Shown piece by piece: positions 28,200 to 35,294 of a stretch of DNA of 64,000 bases. Every line of letters begins with the position of its first letter. Position 1 is the first letter of the stretch. Location of the stretch: NCBI RefSeq assembly GCF_037479095.1, contig NZ_JBBGZW010000002.1, positions 434,001 to 498,000 of the forward strand, written 5' to 3'. The DNA is from Pantoea nemavictus. Its GTDB lineage: Bacteria > Pseudomonadota > Gammaproteobacteria > Enterobacterales > Enterobacteriaceae. The position numbers and the translations under genes are program-made. The notes under the pieces are model-generated. The model was given only the letters and a program-made list of their open reading frames with translations, had not been told where the DNA came from and made no database searches.

Positions 28200-29278
28200 G
28201 CCTGTACCTGCCCGGCGGCCAGAAACGCTTCCATGGTCAGCGAACAGCCTTTCGCATCGGCGCCGGTCACACGCCCTAACAAATGGAATCCGCCCGGCAC
28301 CATCCTGCCGGCATCTTCCGTCAACAGGGCAGAAACCGAGTTGAAATGTGCCAGATCGTGATGCACTAGCACGCCAGTTTCACCTGCAGGCAGATCCTCG
28401 CCGGTCAGCGGATTGACCACGCGGGTGCGCACCCAGTGCGGCCCGGATTTGACCGGTGGACAGTTTTCATTGCCCTCGTCATAGAACTGCGTGCTGATTT
28501 CCGTCATGCCGTACATGTTGATGCAGTGCGAGCGGGGGATTCCGAAGGCGGCGGAGGTCGCAGCGTAAAATTCTGCGGGTTCCATTTCGCGCGACTGACC
28601 TTTAAAGCCGCCGGTATCGAGAATGCGGCTGCCTGCAGGCAGCGAGAAACAGCGCTGCTGGCGCTGCATCTCATCCAGCAGATGGACAAAACTGTAGCTG
28701 GCGCCCAGCAGCGCATAAGGCTCGCCGCTGGCTTCAGCCTGCTGCAGGGCGGTGAAAATGCGCGCCACGTCGAGCCCGTGTTCATCCACCATCACTTCAC
28801 TGCCGGGCGTGCCAAACTCCTGCAGCGCCAGGTCAAGATAGGTCGCCAGCGATGAGTTCGGCATCACCACGTTATTCGGGAACAAAATGCCCATGCGAAT
28901 ACGATCCATGCCCGCCATGAAGCGGCGGCGGAAGTTCAGCCGCATCGAGCTCTTCCACACGTCGAGCGTGGGATGATAACTGCGTCCTTTTACCGTGCCG
29001 GTGGTGCCGCTGGTCATAAAGATCGCTTCGATATCGTCCGTTGGACGACAGCTGAGCGTCAGATCTTTAAAGGCGGAGATGGGAATAGCGGGAATGTTGC
29101 GCCAGTGCTTTACGGTGAACGGCGTGCGTCCGCGCTGAGTCGCGAAGCGGCGATAAAGCTGATTATGCTGGAATTGATAAGCGAAGATGTCGAGCGCCAG
29201 CTGGTTGAAATCATCGTCTGAAGCATCCTCACGCTGTAGGAATGTGAGCAGCGCCTGGATAATTGCCGATTCGGTCAT
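28196..29278 (-). CDS. Acyl-protein synthetase / acyl-activating enzyme, LuxE family
   Basis: LuxE-type enzymes activate a carboxylic acid as the acyl-AMP and pass it to a partner reductase of the LuxC type. The 360-residue protein has the AMP-binding loop MTSGTTGTVKGRSYHP, a glycine-rich TGGFKGQSREM motif and MYGMTEISTQFYD, all typical of the LuxE branch of the adenylate-forming superfamily. The ATG at 29278 is chosen because MTESAIIQ is the natural start and AAAGGTGG lies 8 bp upstream. It is the first gene after the TPP riboswitch and is coupled to the LuxC-type gene by a 4-bp overlap. Confidence 0.87.
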   Translation of the reverse strand: MTESAIIQALLTFLQREDASDDDFNQLALDIFAYQFQHNQLYRRFATQRGRTPFTVKHWRNIPAIPISAFKDLTLSCRPTDDIEAIFMTSGTTGTVKGRSYHPTLDVWKSSMRLNFRRRFMAGMDRIRMGILFPNNVVMPNSSLATYLDLALQEFGTPGSEVMVDEHGLDVARIFTALQQAEASGEPYALLGASYSFVHLLDEMQRQQRCFSLPAGSRILDTGGFKGQSREMEPAEFYAATSAAFGIPRSHCINMYGMTEISTQFYDEGNENCPPVKSGPHWVRTRVVNPLTGEDLPAGETGVLVHHDLAHFNSVSALLTEDAGRMVPGGFHLLGRVTGADAKGCSLTMEAFLAAGQVQA

Positions 29279-29286
29279 GTTCGTAG

Positions 29287-29307
29287 CCACCTTTGCGATT
29301 GTGCAAA
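29287..29307 (-). promoter_or_regulatory. Hairpin abutting the ribosome site of the LuxE-type gene
   Basis: On the minus strand TTTGC-ACAATC-GCAAA folds into a 5-bp stem whose 3' arm runs into the ribosome site AAAGGTGG. It lies between the TPP aptamer and the start codon and could be part of a translational expression platform. A second hairpin, CAGGGC/GCCCTG at 29367-29384, follows the aptamer directly but has no clear U-tract. Confidence 0.45.
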
Positions 29308-29385
29308 ATCTCCCAGGCAAGGCCTGAAGAGTGCGAACTGTCCGCTACAAAGCACAAAGATGGAATCAGGGCGTGCAAGCCCTGT

Positions 29386-29501
29386 GGTTCCGCATCCCTA
29401 CGCCGGTATTAGCCGGATCAGGTTCGGAGGGTCACTACGTTCCAGCGCATCAACGCCAGCCGGTAGAATCTCAGCCCGCTAACCGGGCACCCCTTGGAAC
29501 A
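29386..29501 (-). promoter_or_regulatory. TPP riboswitch (THI element)
   Basis: Read on the minus strand, the sequence has the conserved THI core: GGGGTGCC, then GGCTGAGA (complement of 29469-29476), a variable P3 insertion, GACCCTCCGAACCTGATCCGG (about 29433-29413) and TAATACCGGCGTAGGGA. P1 can form between GTTCC at the 5' end and GGAAC at the 3' end. THI elements bind thiamin pyrophosphate and in enterobacteria lower expression when TPP is plentiful. The aptamer lies about 107 nt upstream of the LuxE-type start codon and points only at the LuxE-LuxC-SDR operon. Confidence 0.95.
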
Positions 29502-29507
29502 GACCGC

Positions 29508-29537
29508 AGTCTAGGATGGCGGCGGATGATGTGTCAA
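29508..29537 (-). promoter_or_regulatory. Sigma-70 promoter for the TPP-riboswitch operon
   Basis: On the minus strand a consensus -35 TTGACA (29537-29532) and -10 TAGACT (29513-29508) are separated by 18 bp. Initiation would fall near 29501, exactly at the 5' edge of the TPP aptamer. Confidence 0.75.
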
Positions 29538-29640
29538 CTGTGTTAAAAGTGCGGCTGATTTAAGCAGTCACGCCCGCCGGCCCGGCATAAATCCTGGCTT
29601 GCCTTATACTTTTGTTAAGTATTTTTACCGGAGGTGACGT

Positions 29641-29907
29641 ATGGCGGGCGGCTGGTCTGAAGATGGTGCGGTGCACAAACAAATTGATGCCACGGTGGAT
29701 GATGCGGTGGCCCGTGCACGCCAGAATATCGGTCACGGTGAAAGCGCCGAGTTTTGTGATGAGTGCGGCGAGCCTATTCCAGAAGCGCGTCGCGCTGCGT
29801 TAGCGGGCGTGCGTTACTGCGTGAATTGTCAGAGCAAGATCGATAAAAAACAGGCGGCAATTAGCGGTTATAACCGCCGCGGAAGTAAGGATAGTCAGCT
29901 GAGGTAG
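29641..29907 (+). CDS. ybiI: DksA/TraR-type C4 zinc-finger protein YbiI
   Basis: This 88-residue protein has the four-cysteine zinc finger CDECG (about 40-44) and CVNCQ (about 60-64) of the DksA/TraR family but lacks the long coiled coil of DksA. Length and sequence match E. coli YbiI. Family members can act on RNA polymerase, but the function of YbiI itself is not established. A strong GGAGGTGA ribosome site lies 5 bp before the ATG. It diverges from the riboswitch operon. Confidence 0.9.
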   Translation: MAGGWSEDGAVHKQIDATVDDAVARARQNIGHGESAEFCDECGEPIPEARRAALAGVRYCVNCQSKIDKKQAAISGYNRRGSKDSQLR

Positions 29908-30195
29908 TTATTTAAATTAATAATTCAGGTTAACGGCTATTTTTAAATATCATCTACATTCATTACCTTTTATTAGAAAAACCGTTAATCTGAAGTAAGA
30001 CCATTCGCATATAACCAGGCATTTCAACAATAAATACTGCTGCAATATTACTGGAAGCGAAAGTAGCGCCTGAACTAATAATTTTGATGGGTTAACTTTT
30101 ACCTTGCGCAACTTGAGTTTAGCCAGTAATGCTGATAACTTAGCCCCACAACTCAACCCTGTACGCAGCGTTTCAGTTCACTGGCCGTTAGGGTG
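29908..30195. other. AT-rich intergenic region without recognised genes
   Basis: This stretch between ybiI and the NYN gene is AT-rich. A possible frame of 68 codons on the minus strand lacks a ribosome site and similarity, so I see no gene here. It ends with a terminator-like hairpin at 30196-30221. Confidence 0.5.
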
Positions 30196-30221
30196 AAAAA
30201 ACCGGCTCAAGCCGGTTTTTT
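30196..30221. terminator. Bidirectional terminator-like hairpin upstream of the NYN gene
   Basis: Six A residues, a stem CCGGC/GCCGG with loop TCAA and six T residues form a symmetric rho-independent hairpin. It may insulate the NYN gene from upstream transcription. Confidence 0.75.
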
Positions 30222-30243
30222 CGTATCTAAAGGATGGATAAGA

Positions 30244-30933
30244 GTGCGTACAGCAGTATTTATCGACGGATACAATGTATTTTATGGATTGCTTGCAGGC
30301 ACGCCCTATAAATGGCTCAACTTGTCATTACTGCTTTCACATATATGTCGGGTACAAGATCCGTCCGTAATAATTGAACGAGTAAACTATTATACCTCCT
30401 CGGTTATTCCCCATCTCGCCACACGCGGCATTGAATCACGACACGCTCAGGATACTTATATTCGCGTGCTGAAAACGACCGGAATAAATATATTTACCGG
30501 ACGTCATCGACTTGAGCACGCTCGGGCTCCGCGTTTCATCAGTAAAAGCGTGCCGGCAACACGTCTGGATAAGGTGGATATCTGGGAACTTGAAGAAAAA
30601 GAAACCGACGTGAATATTGCCATCAGCATGTATCGTTTGGTTGCAAAACAGCAGTGGTTACCAACCGAAGAAAGGATTGCTCAGCTGGTATTAGTTTCGG
30701 CTGATACCGACATGACACCAGCGCTCAAGGCTATTCGCGAAGATTTTCCCGCAGTTCGTATCGGGATAATTTTGCCGCACCGCCAGGGTAACGTACGTGG
30801 TGTTCCAGGTTCACTGCAGAATCATAGCCACTGGATACGCAGAACAATCACCAATGAAGAGCTGGATGCATGTCAGTTTCCTGTTCGGGTAGCGACGCAT
30901 AAAAAACCTGCGGTTAAACCCGAATATTGGTGA
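30244..30933 (+). CDS. NYN-domain protein (PIN-like predicted ribonuclease)
   Basis: The NYN domain is a PIN-fold, metal-dependent RNase-like domain. The 229-residue protein starts MRTAVFIDGYNVFYG, with the first acidic metal ligand at Asp8, and continues with Asp122 in KETDVNIAI and Asp154/Asp156 in SADTDMTPALKAI, the expected set of acidic residues. A GTG start at 30244 is chosen because an upstream in-frame ATG at 30193 falls within the terminator hairpin and would add 17 residues of poor context. AAAGGA lies about 10 bp upstream of the GTG. It has no partner gene in an operon and its RNA target is unknown. Confidence 0.8.
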   Translation: MRTAVFIDGYNVFYGLLAGTPYKWLNLSLLLSHICRVQDPSVIIERVNYYTSSVIPHLATRGIESRHAQDTYIRVLKTTGINIFTGRHRLEHARAPRFISKSVPATRLDKVDIWELEEKETDVNIAISMYRLVAKQQWLPTEERIAQLVLVSADTDMTPALKAIREDFPAVRIGIILPHRQGNVRGVPGSLQNHSHWIRRTITNEELDACQFPVRVATHKKPAVKPEYW

Positions 30934-31099
30934 GCATTAAGTCTCATTGGCTTAGCAAGGTGGAGAACTACATCATTCAGATCTTGCTACTTGAGCAGGA
31001 ATAATCAGCTCATCTGCCCCTGGTTTCTGGCTGTTTTGGGAAAATGTTCTAAGCTATTTAGGTAGTTAAAACTTATTCCACTGAAAGGAACTCATCACG

Positions 31100-31333
31100 A
31101 TGAAAAAAACAGTATTGGCAACCGCATTTCTTGGCACCTTTATGGCAATGACGTTAACTGCCTGCTCATCAAACCAGGCGATTAAGACTACCGACGGACG
31201 CACCATCGTGACGTCGGGCAAGCCACAAATCGACAGTGACACCGGCCTTGTTTCTTACAAAGATGCGCAAACCGGTAAAACTGAGCAGATCAATCGCGAC
31301 AAGATTACCAACATGAGCGAACTGGATAATTAA
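31100..31333 (+). CDS. YgdI/YgdR-family lipoprotein, first copy
   Basis: This 77-residue precursor has a signal peptide with lipobox LTAC and a mature region TDGRTIVTSGKPQIDSDTGL that matches the small YgdI/YgdR (DUF903) lipoproteins. These have an SH3-like beta fold of about 50 residues. It should be anchored in the outer membrane through its cysteine. It is cotranscribed with a second copy 30 bp downstream. Confidence 0.88.
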   Translation: MKKTVLATAFLGTFMAMTLTACSSNQAIKTTDGRTIVTSGKPQIDSDTGLVSYKDAQTGKTEQINRDKITNMSELDN

Positions 31334-31363
31334 TATCCTTTTACTAGCCTGGAGAGACTACTA

Positions 31364-31594
31364 ATGAAAAAAACAATTTTGCTTTCTATTTCTGCAGTGA
31401 TTGCCCTGTCCGCCCTGACCGGCTGTACACGTACGTCTTACGCGATTCATACCAATGATGGCCGTACCATTGTGACCGATGGCAAACCGCAGGATGCAGA
31501 AACTGGCCTGCTGGGTTACGTTGATGCCAATGGCGTTAAGCAGCAAATGAATAAGAGTGATGTGAAAGAAATCTCTGAGATTCCTAAGAAATAA
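31364..31594 (+). CDS. YgdI/YgdR-family lipoprotein, second copy
   Basis: This 76-residue lipoprotein has lipobox LTGC and the family stretch TNDGRTIVTDGKPQDAETGL. It is a paralogue of the preceding gene (shared DGRTIVT.GKPQ and TGL) and is followed by a strong terminator. Function is unknown. Confidence 0.88.
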   Translation: MKKTILLSISAVIALSALTGCTRTSYAIHTNDGRTIVTDGKPQDAETGLLGYVDANGVKQQMNKSDVKEISEIPKK

Positions 31595-31609
31595 GTCGCT
31601 CGCTCAATC

Positions 31610-31655
31610 CCGCCCGCTAGTACAAGTTATCTTGCCTGGCGGGCGGATTTTTTTT
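31610..31655 (+). terminator. Terminator after the YgdI/YgdR pair
   Basis: An 8-bp stem CCGCCCGC/GCGGGCGG encloses a 21-nt loop and is followed by eight T residues (31648-31655). Confidence 0.85.
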
Positions 31656-31658
31656 GGC

Positions 31659-32498
31659 TTAACCCGCCACATCCTCGATAAATTTTTTACTCTCACTTAG
31701 TACCTGAACAATGCGTTCCAGCGCGACCGGCGCAGCGCCGCGTTGCGGCGTGCTGTCCGCTAGCCGATGCATACGCAGCGGGATTTCCAGCGTGCAGGGA
31801 ATGTCACGCTTAACCAGCTCCTTTAGCAACGGTTTATAATCCAGCAGCCCTTGGCCAATGGCCGGGAAATGAAACTCACTGCCCTGCTTCACCACATCCT
31901 TGATATGACAATGACGCATCTGTGGTAACAGCTGCATCATCTGCTGTATCGCATGCGCCTGCGGTCGCAGCGACACCATATTGCCGGCGTCACCGTTAAA
32001 CGCCAGCGCCGTACTGCCTACCTCGCGTAACAGCTGTTCTCCCTCTGCCGCCATGGCAAACGCATCGTAATTGTTATCACCGCCATTTTCGATCAGCAAA
32101 CAGCAGCCAGCCTGTTCCAGCTGCGGCGCAATCTGACGCAGATTATTCACCAGCGCAGCGTAATCCTCGCGCTTTGCCGTACAAGCGTTAAGCAGTTTGA
32201 CGCCGATTGCCTCGGCGAAGCCAATGCGCGTTTGCAGGTAGCCGACCGCCTCCGGTCGTGCGAGGTTAAAGGTGCAGCCTAGCGCCAGCGTTTTCAGCTG
32301 ATGTTTGTCCAGCAGCGAGCGTATGCGTTGCGCATTCTGCTGGCTAAACAGGCTGTCATCCAGATCGCCGACATATCCCTGGTTATAGGCCAACTCAACG
32401 TAGTCATAACCAAGCTCACGGATGATGCCGAAAGCGAGGTCCATATCGTGCCCATCGAATATTGAGGTGTTAACGCCAAGTTTAAGCGGATGGGACAT
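31659..32498 (-). CDS. Sugar phosphate isomerase/epimerase family TIM-barrel protein
   Basis: This 279-residue protein belongs to the xylose-isomerase-like TIM-barrel family (AP_endonuc_2). It shows GVNTSIFDGHDMD at the N terminus, LIENGGDNNYD (metal Glu), FNGDAGNMVSL and HCHIKDVVK, the usual metal-binding strand ends. It probably isomerises or epimerises a sugar acid or its phosphate. It is the last gene of the MFS-PdxA2-isomerase set. Confidence 0.83.
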   Translation of the reverse strand: MSHPLKLGVNTSIFDGHDMDLAFGIIRELGYDYVELAYNQGYVGDLDDSLFSQQNAQRIRSLLDKHQLKTLALGCTFNLARPEAVGYLQTRIGFAEAIGVKLLNACTAKREDYAALVNNLRQIAPQLEQAGCCLLIENGGDNNYDAFAMAAEGEQLLREVGSTALAFNGDAGNMVSLRPQAHAIQQMMQLLPQMRHCHIKDVVKQGSEFHFPAIGQGLLDYKPLLKELVKRDIPCTLEIPLRMHRLADSTPQRGAAPVALERIVQVLSESKKFIEDVAG

Positions 32499-32582
32499 AG
32501 CGAAGGTTCTCCTTGAGTGGGGTTGCGATCCTCGACAGCGCCGGGCGAGAATCGCGCAGCGCGTTGTCGCAGAACAGCCGCC

Positions 32583-33581
32583 TTAAGCGGCGCTGGATGC
32601 CATACGCACCAGCAGGCGGAAAGCGTTCTCAAACGCCGATGGCGTGGCCAGATTTTGCCCATAAAGGTTGTAGGCGGTGCCGTGGTTGGCGGTGGCAATG
32701 GGAATCGGCAGTCCGCCCTGTACGGTAATGCCGCGCTCGAAGCCCAGCATTTTTAGCGCCGTGGCAAACTGGTCGTGGTACATCGAGACCACCGCATCCA
32801 GCTGCTGTGTCTCCACCGCTTTGTAGGTGGTATCTGCCGGATAAGGGCCATAAACATCAATGCCTTGCTGTTTAGCTTTAGCCATCGCCGGTTTAATAAT
32901 GGTTTGCTCTTCATCACCAAACAGGCCGTTCTCCCCGCCGTGGGGATTAAGCGCCTGTACCGCGATTTTTGGCTGAGCGATGCCCGCCTGGCGCAGCGTG
33001 CGATCCATCAGCGCAATGGTATCGACGATGCCCTCAACGCTGAGGTTCGGCACAATGTCGCGGAACGGAATGTGCGAGGTCGCACGACCAGCCCAGAGGT
33101 TATCCACTACGTTCACCTCACAGCAGAAATGGTCCCATTTCAGCAGTTCAGCGAACCAGTGCAACTCGTCACGATGCTGCAGTCCACCCATGTGCATCGC
33201 TTGCTTATTGAGCGGTGCAAAACAGACGCCCTGGGTGATGCCCTGCTGGGTTAATTCCACCGCGCGCGCCAGCGTTTCCAGAATATACACGCCGCTCTGT
33301 TCGCTGGCATTGCCGTAGGCAAAAGGCGTGCGCTTTGACCAGTCATGATTGAGCAGTAACGGTTTGCCCGGCGTGAAGTGAATGTCTGCGCTAGCGGTGA
33401 TCTCCTCATAGTCAAAACGTTGTCCGGCAATGGTCATGCCTTTTTCCAGCTCGTGACGATCGGCAATGATGATGACGTTAGCCAGCTCACGCATTGCCGG
33501 TTGCGCCAGCACTTTGGCGACCAACTCCGGACCAATACCTGCTGGATCGCCCAGCACCAGTGCAACAGAAGGTTTTTTCAT
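32583..33581 (-). CDS. PdxA-family dehydrogenase, probably PdxA2 (four-carbon acid sugar pathway)
   Basis: This 332-residue NAD-dependent dehydrogenase/decarboxylase of the PdxA family has GDPAGIGPELVAKVL at the N terminus and NPHGGENGLFGDEE, the family signature. Biosynthetic PdxA is usually linked to ksgA/apaG. Here it sits with an MFS sugar-acid-type transporter and a TIM-barrel isomerase, which points to the PdxA2 branch that oxidises D-erythronate- or D-threonate-4-phosphate in catabolism. No kinase of the DtnK type is visible nearby. The ATG at 33581 follows GAGGAAAT. Confidence 0.85.
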   Translation of the reverse strand: MKKPSVALVLGDPAGIGPELVAKVLAQPAMRELANVIIIADRHELEKGMTIAGQRFDYEEITASADIHFTPGKPLLLNHDWSKRTPFAYGNASEQSGVYILETLARAVELTQQGITQGVCFAPLNKQAMHMGGLQHRDELHWFAELLKWDHFCCEVNVVDNLWAGRATSHIPFRDIVPNLSVEGIVDTIALMDRTLRQAGIAQPKIAVQALNPHGGENGLFGDEEQTIIKPAMAKAKQQGIDVYGPYPADTTYKAVETQQLDAVVSMYHDQFATALKMLGFERGITVQGGLPIPIATANHGTAYNLYGQNLATPSAFENAFRLLVRMASSAA

Positions 33582-33591
33582 CAGGATTTCC

Positions 33592-34887
33592 TCAGTGATA
33601 AGCATTGTTTGCGGGCTGAACTTCACCGCGAGCAGGTGCATCTTCGGACAACGGAATGTCCGGACGCATAAAGAAGGTGAGCACGATGCCGACCATCAGC
33701 AGCACCACCGAGCCATAAAACGGCAGGCTCCAGTTGCCGGTTCTATCAATGATGATGCCAAACAGAATCGGTGAAATGATGCCCGCTACCGCTGAACCGG
33801 CGTTAACCAAACCGCTGGCCACGCCGACGTACTTAGGCGTGATCTCCATCGGCACCGCCCAGATGGGCCCAATGGTCAGTTCGAGGCAGAAGAAAGCCAG
33901 GCCAAGGCAGGCGGTGATCAGCGTCATGTTGGTAGAACTGATCACCGGAATCAGCAGTAAACCGGCGCTCAGGAAGCTAAAGATGATGACGTTACGGCGT
34001 GCGGCGACCACATTGCCGGTACGTTTCAGGATTTTGTCACTCACAATCCCGCCTACCGTGTTGCCCACTACGCCAGAGAGAAACACCGCCGAGGTGAACA
34101 GTGCAGACGATTTCAGATCCATGCCGCGACCATTCATGAAGAACGTCGGCAGCCAGGTGAAGAACAGCCAGCCCGTCCAGCCGTAGCAGAAATAGACGCC
34201 CATGGTCGGCCCAATTCGCTTGAGCAGCGCTTTCCACGGCGTTGGCGTTTTCACTTTGTCCGTCATATAGGCGTCGAGTTTAGGCAGGATTTTGCGCTCC
34301 TCATTACTCATCTCCGCGATGTGGTGCGGGTTGTCGCGGAAGCCGGCGATCCAGAAACCCAGCCATACAGCGGTGATGACACCTAATGCAATGAAGGAGA
34401 AGCGCCAGGAGTGCATCAGCACCAACAGCGCCACCAGCGATGGCGTGACGGCATTACCGAAACGGGAGAATGAGTGGGTGATGCCCTGCACGAAGCCGCG
34501 TTTTTCACTGGAGAACCAGAAGGTCATCGCGCGCGCCTGCGAAGGCAAGGCCGCCCCTTCGCCCACGCCGAGCAGCATACGTGACAGGAACAGTGAGGCG
34601 AAACCGCCGGCAAAACCGGTACAAATGGTCGCCACCACCCAGATGCTGCCGCAAATGATGATGGTTTTGCGGGCACCGAAGCGGTCCACAAACCAGCCGC
34701 CGATAATCTGGAACACTAAATAGGTGTAAGCAAAGGCGGAGAAAATCAGTCCCAGGTCGGTGTTGTTGAGGCCCAGATCCTGTTTGATCAGCCCTGCCGC
34801 CGTCGAAAGGTTGACGCGATCGACGTACATCAGAAATGACAGGGCGCAGAAAAGCGCCAGCACTTTTGTGCTGTATCGGTTTTTCAT
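33592..34887 (-). CDS. MFS transporter, anion:cation symporter family (sugar-acid type)
   Basis: This 431-residue inner-membrane permease has about 12 helices. It carries YVDRVNLSTAAGLIKQDLGL in the first helix pair and GGWFVDRFGARKTII, the MFS loop signature, as in D-galactonate/glucarate-type symporters. It is the first gene of the MFS-pdxA2-isomerase operon and lies 10 bp from the dehydrogenase. The ATG at 34887 follows AAAGG; an upstream in-frame ATG adds 16 residues with no family character. Confidence 0.87.
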   Translation of the reverse strand: MKNRYSTKVLALFCALSFLMYVDRVNLSTAAGLIKQDLGLNNTDLGLIFSAFAYTYLVFQIIGGWFVDRFGARKTIIICGSIWVVATICTGFAGGFASLFLSRMLLGVGEGAALPSQARAMTFWFSSEKRGFVQGITHSFSRFGNAVTPSLVALLVLMHSWRFSFIALGVITAVWLGFWIAGFRDNPHHIAEMSNEERKILPKLDAYMTDKVKTPTPWKALLKRIGPTMGVYFCYGWTGWLFFTWLPTFFMNGRGMDLKSSALFTSAVFLSGVVGNTVGGIVSDKILKRTGNVVAARRNVIIFSFLSAGLLLIPVISSTNMTLITACLGLAFFCLELTIGPIWAVPMEITPKYVGVASGLVNAGSAVAGIISPILFGIIIDRTGNWSLPFYGSVVLLMVGIVLTFFMRPDIPLSEDAPARGEVQPANNAYH

Positions 34888-34932
34888 TGAGGAACCTTTT
34901 AGCGTGAGGTCAGAGGTTATGTTGGCCTTGCT

Positions 34933-34957
34933 CAAATGAACGCGTGTTGTTCATTTG
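34933..34957 (-). promoter_or_regulatory. Operator-like 9-bp inverted repeat
   Basis: CAAATGAAC (34933-34941) and GTTCATTTG (34949-34957) form a perfect inverted repeat with a 7-bp spacer, 46 bp upstream of the transporter start. Its size and position fit a repressor operator, but the regulator is not in the window. Confidence 0.55.
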
Positions 34958-34988
34958 TTATATTTTATCGCTTATTTTTCGCCTGCTC

Positions 34989-35008
34989 ATTGTGAGCGTC
35001 ATCACAAT
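34989..35008 (-). promoter_or_regulatory. CRP binding site
   Basis: ATTGTGA-GCGTCA-TCACAAT is a perfectly symmetric match to the CRP consensus TGTGA-N6-TCACA. It lies about 100 bp upstream of the MFS transporter start, which suggests catabolite control of that operon. Confidence 0.85.
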
Positions 35009-35076
35009 AAGCCTGCTAAGTAGTTTTCGGTGTTCAAGGTGTGATCGTGCTCTCAGCATGGGTTGTGAATGATGAA

Positions 35077-35160
35077 CATATGCACAATCAATCACTAAGG
35101 CATAAACAAAAGCTCGTTCAATGCCATTGGCATTCTGTTCCAAAGGCGAGCATATGCACA
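35077..35160. repeat. Pair of CATATGCACA direct repeats upstream of the MFS operon
   Basis: CATATGCACA occurs at 35077-35086 and again at 35151-35160, each preceded by GA[AG], with 74 bp between start points. They could be binding sites for a regulator. The rest of the region from 34888 to 35254 holds no gene that I can support. Confidence 0.4.
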
Positions 35161-35254
35161 TTGAAGCAAAATGCGATGGTCGAGGTTAAAGCTGATTTGT
35201 TAACAAACGGGGGGCATATTTGAGATTTGATAGGAAGGGCTGATTCAGGCGTTA

Positions 35255-35278
35255 TGCCGGAGCGCACGCGCCCCGGCA
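35255..35278 (-). terminator. Hairpin after P-type ATPase 1
   Basis: A 10-bp stem TGCCGGGGCG/CGCTCCGGCA (one G-U pair) with a CGTG loop lies 17 bp after the ATPase stop. There is no U-tract, so termination by this hairpin alone is uncertain. Confidence 0.5.
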
Positions 35279-35294
35279 GTTAACAGATTTACAT

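Noticed and set aside
26751..29278. A bioluminescence (lux) operon
   Set aside because: LuxC- and LuxE-type genes are present, but luxA, luxB and luxD are absent and the operon is preceded by a TPP riboswitch.
29386..29907. TPP riboswitch controlling ybiI
   Set aside because: The aptamer reads on the minus strand, while ybiI is on the plus strand and has its own ribosome site.
30193..30243. ATG at 30193 as the NYN-gene start
   Set aside because: The codon sits within a terminator-type hairpin, and the added residues have no family character; the GTG at 30244 has a better context.
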